From the NCBI GenBank assembly GCA_016869715.1, contig VGDM01000018.1, forward strand, positions 1 to 55,198: DNA of 55,198 nucleotides, given 5' to 3'. Positions 27,099 to 35,964 of this stretch are shown here, piece after piece. Numbering within the stretch: position 1 is the stretch's first letter; every line of letters begins with the position of its first letter. The notes below the pieces were generated by a model. That model did no database searches and was not told the DNA's origin. It worked only from the letters and a program-made list of their open reading frames with translations. Made by a program: the position numbers and the translations under genes. This stretch comes from Alphaproteobacteria bacterium (GTDB lineage: Bacteria > Pseudomonadota > Alphaproteobacteria > Acetobacterales > Acetobacteraceae).

Positions 27099-27102
27099 GC
27101 TT

Positions 27103-28419
27103 TCAGCCTGGGCGCGCGGCGTTATTCGTGCGCAACTCAATTTGGGCGCGGCGGCGCAAATCCCGCTGCAGTTGGCGGGACAGCAATTCAATCCGATCGC
27201 GCAGCAGAATGTCGCGGGCCTGCTGTGGATTGGTTTCCGCCAGATTGCGCGTTTCCCGCGCGCACACCATAAAAATCAGCGCGCCATCCACGGAAATAAT
27301 TGGCTGAGTTGCGCGTCCGATCGGCAGGCTGCCCAGCAGATCGCGCAATTCAGGCGGGTTGATATTATCCAGCCGCACCGGGCCGGGATCAGCTGGGCGC
27401 GGGCTGCCACGCGCGGCGGCATCCATCGCCTCGCAGCCGCGCGCCTGGTCGGACAGCGTCTGCGCGCGTTGCAATTGCGCCAATTGCTGCGCGGTTGGCG
27501 CTTGCGGGTTTACCTGACCTTCAAAAGGCAGGAAGACCTGACGCATATTCATGACGGTTGCCATATCGCGCCCTGAAACACGCCGATCGCGCAGCAATAT
27601 GATTTCAAAGCCTCCGGGGACCCGAATGGGATTGCTGATGGCGCCTTCAGGCATTTGCTTGAGAATCGAAGCCACCGCCGGATCAAACCGATCCCCTGTT
27701 ATCCAATCCATCGCGCCACCCTGAACGGCAGTTTGAGATTGGCTGAATTGCGCTGCCACCATCGGGAAGGGTACGCCCTGACGCAGGCGTTGAATGACGT
27801 CAGTGACGAAGCGACGGACCTGCGCTTCCTGCCCAGGATTTTCGACTGGGATGAAGATTTCGGAGACCAGGAATTCGGGTTCGCCAAGCCGGGCACGCTG
27901 GGCGGCGAGGAATTCATTCACTTCGGCTTCCGGAATATTGGCCTGTTCGCCCAGCATGCCACGCAATAGCCGCGCCCAGCCGATCTGCGCGCGGATCTGG
28001 TCATACAAAACGCGCGGCTCGATCCCGGCGCGCCGCAGATTCTGCACCACGCCACCGGGTGGCAGCCCATTGCGGCTTTCGATATTGACGACCGAAGTCG
28101 CGATATCCTGATCGGTCACCAGAATGCGCCGACGGCTGAGTTCCTGGATGCGCAACCGCTCATCAATCAAAAGGCGCAGGATTTGATCCCCGCCTTGTGC
28201 ACCCGTATCACCCGCCATGCCGGCAGATAGCGCCAGCAGGCGGCGACGGCTTTCGACTTCGCTTCGCGTCACGACATCGCCATTCACGACAGCGACGATG
28301 CTGTTCACGCTGCCGCCCGCGGCTTGCGCCAAGGCAGGTGTTGGGGTGCCGTGCACCAGCATGGCTGCCAGCAGTGCCAACGCCAGAAGGGGTTTTCGGG
28401 ACAAGGTCACGGCGCGCAT
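27103..28419 (-). CDS. surA: Periplasmic chaperone / peptidyl-prolyl isomerase SurA
   Basis: SurA escorts outer-membrane proteins, notably LptD, to the BAM complex. A signal peptide (SRKPLLALALLAAMLVHGTPTPALAQA) precedes the SurA N domain (NSIVAVVNGDVVTRSEVESRRRLLAL), then a parvulin domain (EFLVSEIFIPVENPGQEAQVRRFVTDVIQRLRQGVPF, FSQSQTAVQGGAMDWI). A second, more diverged parvulin-like domain covers the C-terminal half. ATG 28419 has a perfect AGGAGG 5 nt upstream. The 153-bp gap after lptD contains a palindrome, so surA may also have its own promoter. Confidence 0.95.
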   Translation of the reverse strand: MRAVTLSRKPLLALALLAAMLVHGTPTPALAQAAGGSVNSIVAVVNGDVVTRSEVESRRRLLALSAGMAGDTGAQGGDQILRLLIDERLRIQELSRRRILVTDQDIATSVVNIESRNGLPPGGVVQNLRRAGIEPRVLYDQIRAQIGWARLLRGMLGEQANIPEAEVNEFLAAQRARLGEPEFLVSEIFIPVENPGQEAQVRRFVTDVIQRLRQGVPFPMVAAQFSQSQTAVQGGAMDWITGDRFDPAVASILKQMPEGAISNPIRVPGGFEIILLRDRRVSGRDMATVMNMRQVFLPFEGQVNPQAPTAQQLAQLQRAQTLSDQARGCEAMDAAARGSPRPADPGPVRLDNINPPELRDLLGSLPIGRATQPIISVDGALIFMVCARETRNLAETNPQQARDILLRDRIELLSRQLQRDLRRRAQIELRTNNAARPG

Positions 28420-28444
28420 CAACGCCTCCTAAAAGCATTTTCAA

Positions 28445-28464
28445 GCCAAGTGGAGTCACTTGGC
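28445..28464. repeat. Palindrome between lptD and surA
   Basis: GCCAAGTG (28445-28452) and CACTTGGC (28457-28464) pair perfectly over GAGT. Flanking TTTTC/GAAAA extend the stem imperfectly. A related half-site (CTCTAAAACATTATTCGGCC then AAGTG) occurs near 8597-8620, just upstream of the oxoprolinase gene. It is probably a dispersed REP-like element. Confidence 0.5.
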
Positions 28465-28575
28465 GGCTTGGAAAATACGGCCACACAAAACTTCAGCCCG
28501 CGTTCTTGGCGCGCAGGGGGTGAGCGGAAAACGCACTGAATTTGCCGCCATCGACAGGCGGGGTAGCGCAAGTGC

Positions 28576-30837
28576 TCATAGAGCCCTCAATCCGAAATCA
28601 CCAATGGTTTTGAAGCCAAAGCGGAACAGCAACACCGTGGCCCCAGGGGAGAGATCGCCCGTTGCAGGATCTTCAGTGTAGCGTTTGACGAAACGGGTTT
28701 CAAAAATAAAGCACTCATCTTCATACATTGCCGAAACGCCAACGGCTACCGGGCGATTAAGCTGGAGATCCTGGCGGCCAAAGGCGCTGACTTGCCAAAA
28801 GCCAAGACGCTGCCTGGCGCCCAAATAGATTTCCTCGCGCTGCGCCACGGGATTGAGAAAGGGCATCGGCGGTGCCTGCAAATAGCCCAGGGTGAAGCCT
28901 GTATCATTGGTTGGGCGCAGCGTGGCGCTGACATCATAGGCGCGGGCGGCGAAGCTTTCCCCACCGCGCCGCGCGCGGCCGGTCAGATCAATCCAAGAAC
29001 TTGGGCGAAATGTCAGTCGGCTGACCCAATCGGAAGCACGATTTTCCAGACCACTATAGGGGTAGAAGGGACCACCATCTTCCTGAACGCGGAAGGATCG
29101 CCCAACCACGGCTTCAAGCTGGCGATTTTCCGGCAGGAACCAGGCTCCGCGCAGCGCCATATCGGCGCGCGTGCCACCTTCCTGGCGGTCACGCCCAGAG
29201 AAGCGGTTGAGTGAGAACAGATTGGCATCGGTGAAGTCAAAAACGATACTGTCTTCATTGGGAGTCCGGTATTGGCTGCCGGTCATGGGGCCAGTTACCA
29301 ATTGGACGCGCGGCTCAATCACCTGGCGCCCCCAATCGCCACCATCACGCAGAAAGGGCATGCGCCAATCCAATGCTGCGCGGATATTCGCCGCAACACT
29401 TTGCCCATTGGCAGCGCCCGCCGCGTAATTGGGAGCAAGGTTGATATCCTCAAAGTCATAGGCCGCCAGATCACTTTGCGCCCGCAAGGTCCAGATGCCA
29501 CCCAGATCATCCATGCGCGGCAGCGCATAGCCAATCCGCGTTGCCGCGCGGCGTGTGCTGGTGCCGGTACCCCGGAAGACAGCGAAGTTCCAGGTATCTA
29601 CGGTGAAGCGACCGCCAAGCGAATCTTCAGGCAATTCCCAATCGGCGTAGATATTGGGCAGCACGAGGGGGATGCGACTGATGTCATCGGTCTGCCGCAG
29701 CCCCTGATAGGCGCGGGCATCAAACCGCGCAAAAGCCTCAGGCCCCCAAAAGCCTTCTGTGAAAAGCGTTGTCGGCAGAACGCGCTGCCCACCATAGCGA
29801 TAGATGCGGAGGTATTGTTCTGAACTGGCGCGGTTCACGTCAAATCCGGCGCGCCAAGTCTCATCCAAAGAAAAGCGCCCCTTGGCGAAAACATGGCCAG
29901 CGAAGCCTCCTTCCGTACCATCGCGGCCATCCAGATGGCCGGCAGAACTCAGCACCTCAACCTCGCCATTGTTGAAGCGCCGTCGGTAATCCAACCCAAG
30001 ATTAGGCGCGACACGGGTCGAAATAGTGGGGCGCAGGACCAATTCCTGACTTTCATCGATCGCCCAATAATAAGGCGTTTCGATGAAGCCACCGAGATAT
30101 TTGGTGATACCGAAGCTCGGGCTGAGAAAGCCAGATTGTCGTGCGGCAGATCCATCCGGGTGCTGGAAATAGGGCAACCAGATCACCGGTACGCCCGCCA
30201 TATCCACTGACGCGCCGCGATAGCGCACCTGTTGTTCCGTGCGATCCAATGTTGCCGTACGCGCGCGCAATTGCCAGAGCGGTGGCGCCAGCGGGTCATC
30301 CTTGCAGGGATCGCATACGGTATAAAGAACACGCGAAAGATCGAAAATCGAACCATCGGTGCGCCGCGCGCCATTTGCAGCAATACGGCCATTTTGCAGC
30401 AGATAGCCGCGCAGCCCTTCCAGTACGCCATCGCGCATCTGATTGGACAGGACAGCGTTCTCTGCGAAAAAAACCTGTCCATCCATTTCAATCAGCTGCA
30501 CTTTGCCACGCGCTGTCGCGACACCCGTGTCGCGGTTATAGGTCAGCTCATTCGCGCGCAAGATTCGCCCGCCTTGGAAGGCCTCCACCCTCCCGCGTGC
30601 CACTACCAGGGCGGCATTTTGGTCGTATTGCACTTCATCGGCGGTGAAGGTAACAGGCGCATGCGGCGTTGGCGCTGCGGCTGGGGCAGCAGCCGGTGCC
30701 TGGGTACCTCCTGGAAGGCTTGGGGCCACCGCAGTGGGTGCTGTAACCGGCGGCAGAAGCAAGACCTGCGCGGATGCCTCGTGCGCCGTAAGCGCCAACA
30801 GCAAAAAGCAAAGATTTCCCGCAGCGAGGCGCTGCAT
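28576..30837 (-). CDS. lptD: LPS-assembly outer-membrane protein LptD
   Basis: LptD is the beta-barrel that inserts LPS into the outer leaflet, with LptE as plug. A signal peptide (MQRLAAGNLCFLLLALTAHEASAQ) and a Pro/Ala linker precede the LptA-like jellyroll (VTFTADEVQYDQNAALVVARGRVEAFQGGRILRANELTYNRDTG, VFFAENAVLSNQ). The large barrel domain follows, with the typical WRAGFDVNRASSEQYLRIYRYGG and YEDECFIFETRFVKRYTEDP. ATG 30837 is chosen because it starts the signal peptide and has GAGG about 10 nt upstream; ATG 30846 is the alternative. Length is 753 residues. It follows lptG with near-overlap. Confidence 0.95.
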   Translation of the reverse strand: MQRLAAGNLCFLLLALTAHEASAQVLLLPPVTAPTAVAPSLPGGTQAPAAAPAAAPTPHAPVTFTADEVQYDQNAALVVARGRVEAFQGGRILRANELTYNRDTGVATARGKVQLIEMDGQVFFAENAVLSNQMRDGVLEGLRGYLLQNGRIAANGARRTDGSIFDLSRVLYTVCDPCKDDPLAPPLWQLRARTATLDRTEQQVRYRGASVDMAGVPVIWLPYFQHPDGSAARQSGFLSPSFGITKYLGGFIETPYYWAIDESQELVLRPTISTRVAPNLGLDYRRRFNNGEVEVLSSAGHLDGRDGTEGGFAGHVFAKGRFSLDETWRAGFDVNRASSEQYLRIYRYGGQRVLPTTLFTEGFWGPEAFARFDARAYQGLRQTDDISRIPLVLPNIYADWELPEDSLGGRFTVDTWNFAVFRGTGTSTRRAATRIGYALPRMDDLGGIWTLRAQSDLAAYDFEDINLAPNYAAGAANGQSVAANIRAALDWRMPFLRDGGDWGRQVIEPRVQLVTGPMTGSQYRTPNEDSIVFDFTDANLFSLNRFSGRDRQEGGTRADMALRGAWFLPENRQLEAVVGRSFRVQEDGGPFYPYSGLENRASDWVSRLTFRPSSWIDLTGRARRGGESFAARAYDVSATLRPTNDTGFTLGYLQAPPMPFLNPVAQREEIYLGARQRLGFWQVSAFGRQDLQLNRPVAVGVSAMYEDECFIFETRFVKRYTEDPATGDLSPGATVLLFRFGFKTIGDFGLRAL

Positions 30838-30838
30838 C

Positions 30839-31963
30839 CTAACCATCCTCAAGATGCAGCAGCAGTGCTGCCGCCAGCAGGAAGCCGGCGCCCGCCGGTG
30901 CCCAGGCCGCCAATACCACGGGCAAGGTACCTGCTTCACCAAACTCGCCGGTGATCTTGTCCAGCACAAAAAGGGCAAAGCCCGCGCTAACCCCGCCCGC
31001 GATCATGCGCGCCACACCGCCGCGTCGTGCCGAGCGCATGGAAAAACCGGCCGCCAAAAGCGCCATGGCAATCGCGAGCAAGGGCAACGCCAAAAGCGAT
31101 TGGAAATGCAAACGATGGCGAATGGCGGAAAATCCGGCGTTTTCCAGAACCGTGATGAATTCCGGCAGGGCCCAAAGGCTAAGCGTATCCGGGCTTGCGA
31201 ACGAATTCTCGATCCTTTCAGGTGTTAATTCGGTCGGGAAATCCAGGCTCTGCGGTGCACCCGCCGCGGGATCCGCGCCAAAAACCCTGGCACCTTCTAT
31301 GCGCCAGCGCCCGGGTTGGAGCAAGGCCGATGTCGCTTCGATGCGCGCCAAGGGCCGATCTTCCGCCGAAAGCCGCCAAACGCTGACCTCGGCCAAGCGG
31401 AGCGCCTCATCGGAGCGCGATTCCCGCGCCACAATTGGCCGGCCGGAAATGATAGCAACGCCCTGGGGTTGCAGCCCGTCATCCGCCTGGCGCAGCCAAA
31501 GCCTGCCGCCAGCCAGCGCCGTGATGCCGCCAACATTGCGGAGATAAAGCTGATCAAGCCTTTCCGCGCGGGCCAACATCGCAGATGACAAGGGCGACAG
31601 CGCCATGCTGGCGCCAAGCCCCAGCGACAGCGCAACCAGCACGGGCCCGGCCAGAAAGCCCCAGGCGGAAATTCCCGCCGCGCGCGCCACCACCAATTCA
31701 GAAAACCGCGTGAGGCGCCAAAAGGCAATGATACCGCCGAGCAGCACGGCAAAGGGCAGGATTTGCATGGCCACATAGGGAGCGCGCAAAGCCGCAATCT
31801 GCGACACCAGCGCGAAATTCGCCTCAGGCCTCGTGGTCGCGCGGCGCAGCAATTCAATAAGGTCAAACAGCGCGACCAGCATGGAAAGCGACAGTACCAT
31901 CAGCAGCGCCATGCCGGCAAAGCGCCGCGCCACATAGGCCATGAGCGTGATAGGCAAGGTCAT
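30839..31963 (-). CDS. lptG: LPS export permease LptG
   Basis: LptG is one of the two permease halves that, with LptB, extract LPS from the inner membrane. The YjgP/YjgQ fold is visible: membrane helices at the start (YVARRFAGMALLMVLSLSMLVALFDLIELLRR), the coupling-type FWRLTRFSELVVARAAGISAWGFLAGP, a periplasmic beta-jellyroll and three C-terminal helices. The RATTRPEANF loop after the first helix resembles LptG rather than LptF. It overlaps lptF by 4 nt (ATGA). Its stop lies next to the lptD start. Confidence 0.92.
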   Translation of the reverse strand: MTLPITLMAYVARRFAGMALLMVLSLSMLVALFDLIELLRRATTRPEANFALVSQIAALRAPYVAMQILPFAVLLGGIIAFWRLTRFSELVVARAAGISAWGFLAGPVLVALSLGLGASMALSPLSSAMLARAERLDQLYLRNVGGITALAGGRLWLRQADDGLQPQGVAIISGRPIVARESRSDEALRLAEVSVWRLSAEDRPLARIEATSALLQPGRWRIEGARVFGADPAAGAPQSLDFPTELTPERIENSFASPDTLSLWALPEFITVLENAGFSAIRHRLHFQSLLALPLLAIAMALLAAGFSMRSARRGGVARMIAGGVSAGFALFVLDKITGEFGEAGTLPVVLAAWAPAGAGFLLAAALLLHLEDG

Positions 31964-33093
31964 GGCAGCGCCTCACGCGGGGGCGCTTTCCGTGGCAGGC
32001 CCGGCGCGCCAGCAAGCCACCAAACAGAAATCACACCCGGCAGGATGGCATGCAGCCAGATCAGCCAGATCAGTCCATCGCGCCGCGCCGCTGCATTGCT
32101 GATGGTCAAGCCAAGCGCCAGCAGCGCCACCATGATGCCAATACCGAGCACCACGCCGATACCGCCGCCATGGCGGCGGAATTGCCCGGTCAGCGCCACC
32201 GCAAGCCCGACAAGCGCGAAGGAAAGAGCGGTCAGCGGGCCTGCCATACGCTGATGCGCCTCCGCCCGAAAGCGCCTGAGCTCGCGCGGGCGCAAACCCT
32301 CAACCGGGTCGGGGTCGAGCAATTCAGCGATGGAACGCTCCCGGCTGTCACGGCTGCGCGTTTCCTCATTGCGCGCAACACGGGCCAGATCAACGCTGTT
32401 TTCGGAAAAGCTCAGCACCGTCAGCCGCGGCGGTGCGCCGGCGGCGCCTTTTTCCATCTGCTGGCGCACACCATCGTAAAGCGTCACGCGCGGCCCATCC
32501 GCCCCCTGCCCGATGCGCCCGGCCTGCGCGAGGATGGTCACCGCCCCGTCGGCTTCGCGTTGGTTGTGCACCAAAATGCCGCGCAGCGTGCCATCAGGAT
32601 CACGCTTGCGGGCATAGACAGTCAGGTCATTGCCGAGGGTCGAGAAAACCCCCTCCTGCACCAGCACGCCCACCAATTGGTTGCGGATTTCGAACTGCCA
32701 TTGCCGGAAGGCAGTGTGGCTGAGCGGCACCAACCAAAAATTCAAAAGGGCCATCACGGCCACCACCAAAAGCCCAAGCGCCATCGCCGGGCGCGCGATC
32801 TGCCAATTGGAAAGCCCCGCCGCGCGCATCACCACCAATTCGCGGTCGCCGGCGAGGCGCAAATGCACGAACAGCATCACGATGAAGGTCGTGATCGGCA
32901 GAATGACCGAAAAGAAGGATGGCAATAAAAGGCTGGTCAATTCGAAAAATACCGCGAGCGACAAGCCGCGATCCAGCACCAATTCAATGAAGCGCAGCGA
33001 TTGCGTGAGCCAGACAAGCGCCGCCAGCCCCACCGTTACGGCAAGCAGGGCCGGCGCAAGCTGGCGGAAAAGATATCGGTCAAGCAGGGTCAT
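31960..33093 (-). CDS. lptF: LPS export permease LptF
   Basis: This is the partner of LptG. The product starts MTLLDRYLFRQLAPALLAVTVGLAALVWLTQSLRFIELVLDRG, followed by SLLLPSFFSVILPITTFIVMLFVHLRLAGDRELVVMRAAGLSNWQIARPAMALG, the conserved LptF coupling region. A periplasmic domain and C-terminal helices (LSFALVGLAVALTGQFRRHGGG) follow. ATG 33093 begins at the conserved MTLLDRY; ATG 33105 would add MAWP. It heads the lptFG-lptD-surA-rsmA group, 33 bp after the FAD dehydrogenase gene in the same direction. Confidence 0.94.
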   Translation of the reverse strand: MTLLDRYLFRQLAPALLAVTVGLAALVWLTQSLRFIELVLDRGLSLAVFFELTSLLLPSFFSVILPITTFIVMLFVHLRLAGDRELVVMRAAGLSNWQIARPAMALGLLVVAVMALLNFWLVPLSHTAFRQWQFEIRNQLVGVLVQEGVFSTLGNDLTVYARKRDPDGTLRGILVHNQREADGAVTILAQAGRIGQGADGPRVTLYDGVRQQMEKGAAGAPPRLTVLSFSENSVDLARVARNEETRSRDSRERSIAELLDPDPVEGLRPRELRRFRAEAHQRMAGPLTALSFALVGLAVALTGQFRRHGGGIGVVLGIGIMVALLALGLTISNAAARRDGLIWLIWLHAILPGVISVWWLAGAPGLPRKAPPREALP

Positions 33094-33138
33094 CGGCCAT
33101 GCCACCCTACCCGCTTGGCGCCAAGGCCGAAAGCCGCT

Positions 33139-34557
33139 TCAGGGGAGGACCTTGCCGGGGTTCATGAGGCCCTTGGGATCGAGCGCCGCCTTGATCTGGC
33201 GCATCACGGCAAGCTCTGTCCCGCCGCGCCATGCTTCCATCATATCGGTCTTGAGCTGCCCGATGCCGTGTTCCGCGCTGAAGGACCCGTCCAAATCCCG
33301 CACCACCTCATTCACGCAATCCATGATGTCATGGCTGCGTGCCAGGAAGGCGGCCGGATCAGCGCCCTCGGGCTGCACCAGATTCACATGGATATTGCCA
33401 TCGCCCATATGGCCAAATGGCATGGGGCGAATGCCCGGGATCAGCTTGCGGCAGGCCTCCGAAGCACGCTCGATCAGCTCCGGCACGCGGGAGACGGGGA
33501 CAGAGACATCATTCTTCACCGAAGCGCCGGCCTTGCGCTGTGCTTCGGTATGTTCTTCGCGAATCCGCCAAATCGCGGCGCGCTGCGCTTCGCTTTCGGC
33601 CAACACGGCATCCAGCACTTCGCCGGATTCCATGGCAGTTGCCAGCGCCAGCTCCGCGAGGCCGCGCAAATCCGCGTCCGGCCGTGTCGAGGCCAAATCA
33701 ATCAGCGCGTAATGGGCAGCGCGTTTGGCAACCGGCAGGGTGACGCCGGGGATCAGCTGCACCGTCAGGTCAACGCCATCGCCCGACATGTATTCAAAGG
33801 CACGGATCGCGCTTTCGTCATTGTCACGAAAGCGGCGGAACAGGCCGAGTGCCGCTTCGGCATCACGCACGGCGGCGAAAATCACCTCATTGGCGCGGGG
33901 GCGAGCGAAAAGCTTCAAGACCGCCGCGGTTATGATGCCAAGCGTGCCCTCGGCACCCACAAAAACATGGCGCAGCGCATAGCCGGTATTGTCTTTGCGG
34001 AGCCGCCTCAGGCCATGCCAGATGCTGCCATCGGGGAGCACCACTTCCAGACCCAACATCAATTCCCGCGCATTGCCGTAGCGCACTGTGTTATTGCCGC
34101 CGGCATTGGTGGAAAGCACGCCGCCGATCATCGCCGTGCCCTCACCCCCGAAACTGAGCGGGAAAAGGCAACCGGCAGCAGCAGCGGCTTCCTGCGCGGT
34201 TTTCACCACAACGCCCGCCTCGGCCGTCATGGTCATATCAACGGGGTCGAGGTCGCGGATGCGGTTCATGCGCGCGAGGGAGACAATCACGGCGCGCCCC
34301 GAAGCATCCGGCGTCGCACCCCCCACCATGGAGGTATTTCCCCCCTGCGGCACAATGGCGATGCCGGCGGCGCTGCAGAGCCTGACTGCCTCGGCCAATT
34401 CGGCGGTATTGGCCGGGCGGAGCAACGCCATGGAGCGGCCCTGATAAAGGCTCCGCCAATCCGCCAGCGCGGGCGCGAGATCGGAGGCTTCGGTCAGCAG
34501 CCCGGCAGGGCCAAGCAGGCTGGCAAGCGCGGGGATAAGGGAGGGTGAATCGGCCAT
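33139..34557 (-). CDS. FAD-linked 2-hydroxyacid dehydrogenase (GlcD/D2HGDH-like)
   Basis: This 472-residue protein is of the vanillyl-alcohol-oxidase-type FAD family. The FAD-binding half has VPQGGNTSMVGGATPD, GEGTAMIGGVLSTNAGGNNTVRYGNARELMLGLEVVLPDGS and GAEGTLGIITAAVLKL. The C-terminal half has the metal/substrate box GHMGDGNIHVNLV and SAEHGIGQLK. Members oxidise D-lactate, D-2-hydroxyglutarate or glycolate and feed electrons to an acceptor such as ETF or quinone; the D-2-hydroxyglutarate group fits best. The specific substrate is not decided. Confidence 0.92.
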   Translation of the reverse strand: MADSPSLIPALASLLGPAGLLTEASDLAPALADWRSLYQGRSMALLRPANTAELAEAVRLCSAAGIAIVPQGGNTSMVGGATPDASGRAVIVSLARMNRIRDLDPVDMTMTAEAGVVVKTAQEAAAAAGCLFPLSFGGEGTAMIGGVLSTNAGGNNTVRYGNARELMLGLEVVLPDGSIWHGLRRLRKDNTGYALRHVFVGAEGTLGIITAAVLKLFARPRANEVIFAAVRDAEAALGLFRRFRDNDESAIRAFEYMSGDGVDLTVQLIPGVTLPVAKRAAHYALIDLASTRPDADLRGLAELALATAMESGEVLDAVLAESEAQRAAIWRIREEHTEAQRKAGASVKNDVSVPVSRVPELIERASEACRKLIPGIRPMPFGHMGDGNIHVNLVQPEGADPAAFLARSHDIMDCVNEVVRDLDGSFSAEHGIGQLKTDMMEAWRGGTELAVMRQIKAALDPKGLMNPGKVLP

Positions 34558-34598
34558 GAGCCGTTCAAACCCCCCCTGCCCTGTCCGGTCAAGTTTTT

Positions 34599-35632
34599 CT
34601 ACTCGACCTTGATCTCGGCGGCCGTGATCAGCGCCTGCCCGCGGGTGTTTTCAGCCGCGTTACAGCGGGCCTGTTCCGCCGCATCGCTGGGCATAGGTTC
34701 AAAGCCAAGCGCCGAAAGCCGCTCCACCACGGCCCGATCCACGAGCACCCGCGCCAGGGCTGTTTCCATGCCGCGCACCGCCTCGGCCAAGGTATTGGCG
34801 GGGGGATAAACGCCCATCCAGGCGGCCACGTCAAAACCAGCAAGGCCAGCTTCCTGGAGTTTGGCAGGTTCGGCAGCAGTGCGCTGCGCGCTGCGCCAGT
34901 CACCGCCAGGGGCCGCAGCTCATTCGCGCGCGCCAGTGGAATGCCGATGGTGAGGTCCACAATGGCGAAGGAAATCCGCCCTGCCACCAAATCCGTCATG
35001 GTATTAGCCGAGGAGCGATACGGCACATCCAGCACCTCAGCCCCGATCTGGCGCACAAAGCTTTTTCCGGCGGCAAGATAAACCGCCGACCAATGGCCCA
35101 AGCTGAATTTACCGGATTCGGCCTTCAGCGCGGCTATGAAGGCACTGATGGTTTCGGCCTTCACGCCAGGATGTACCGCGAGCATGAGCGGAAAGATGCC
35201 AATGCGGCCAATCGGGGTGAAATCGCGTACGGGATCATAGGGTAGTCTGCGATAAAGCGCTGGGTTGATCGCCTGGGCGGTGCCGGTGGTGAAGAAGAAG
35301 CTATAGCCATCGGGCATGGCACGGGCAGCAGCGACCGCGCTTTTATTGCCATTGGCCCCGCCGCGATTTTCGATCACCACCGCATGGCCCAGATTGCGCC
35401 CGAAATGTTCGGCCATGATGCGCGCCACACCATCCGTCCCGCCACCGGCAGCGAAGGGGACAATCGGGGCAATGGGCCGTTCCGGCCAGGCAGCATGGGT
35501 GGGGTATGCGGCAAGCGCCATGATGGCGCCGATGATGGAGGCAAAAAGGCGCTTTTTCCTCTCCTGTCCTGCGCGGTTGGCCCGCGCTTGGGTAAGACGG
35601 TCATGATGTGCCGATGCGCGTCGAAGGTCCAC
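34599..35632 (-). pseudogene. Bug/TctC-type solute receptor, frameshifted
   Basis: Bug proteins are periplasmic receptors for carboxylates and aromatics. The N-terminal three quarters read normally: signal KKRLFASIIGAIMALAAYPTHA, AAWPERPIAPIVPFAAGGGTDGVARIMAEH, GGANGNKSAVAAARAMPDGY, VPYRSSANTMTDLVAGRISFAIVD. After LLPNLP (about 34855-34870) the expected sequence (LQEAGLAGFDVAAWMGVYPPAN... to AAEIKVE) continues only in another frame, ending at 34599. A one-base loss or two-base gain is needed. The unshifted frame runs into unrelated residues to 34628. The start is probably GTG 35632, as no start lies nearer the signal peptide. It lacks tctA/tctB partners. Confidence 0.88.
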
Positions 35633-35721
35633 ACCTTTGCGCTGCTTGACAGGGTTTCGCTAGCTGCTGAGGGTTTGCCCGCCCGGTGAAATCCACCCCC
35701 GGTCCTTTGGAGTGACACATA

Positions 35722-35964
35722 ATGCCCTTGGTCAAGATCACCCTGGCGCGCCGTGCAACGCCGGCATCACCGGAAAAGAAAGCCGAACTCATCGCCGGGG
35801 TGACCGGATTGCTGGTGGAAACGCTCAGCAAGCGCGCCGAGGATGTTGTTGTGCTGATCGAAGAACTTGATCCAGATAATCGGGGCCAGGGCGGCATTAC
35901 TGCCTCAACCCTGAAGCACAGGCGCGACCCTACCACGGAACATCAAGGAGTGAAAGCACCGTGA
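35722..35964 (+). CDS. 4-oxalocrotonate tautomerase-family protein
   Basis: This 80-residue protein carries the catalytic Pro after the initiator Met (MPLVKITLARR). The ITLARRATPASPEKKAELIAGVTGLLVETLSKRAEDVVVLIEEL pattern is that of a 4-OT subunit, normally a hexamer that moves a proton in 2-keto-enol acids. The C-terminal NWGIGG-like segment is replaced by NRGQGGI. It has GGAG about 9 nt upstream of the ATG. It is coupled to the CoA transferase by a GTGA overlap and divergent from the broken Bug gene, suggesting a lost uptake-plus-catabolism set. Confidence 0.88.
   Translation: MPLVKITLARRATPASPEKKAELIAGVTGLLVETLSKRAEDVVVLIEELDPDNRGQGGITASTLKHRRDPTTEHQGVKAP

Noticed and set aside
33001..34548. 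515-residue plus-strand open frame opposite the FAD dehydrogenase
   Set aside because: It is longer than the real gene but is His/Arg/Gly-rich with no motif. The minus-strand protein has complete FAD and metal motifs.
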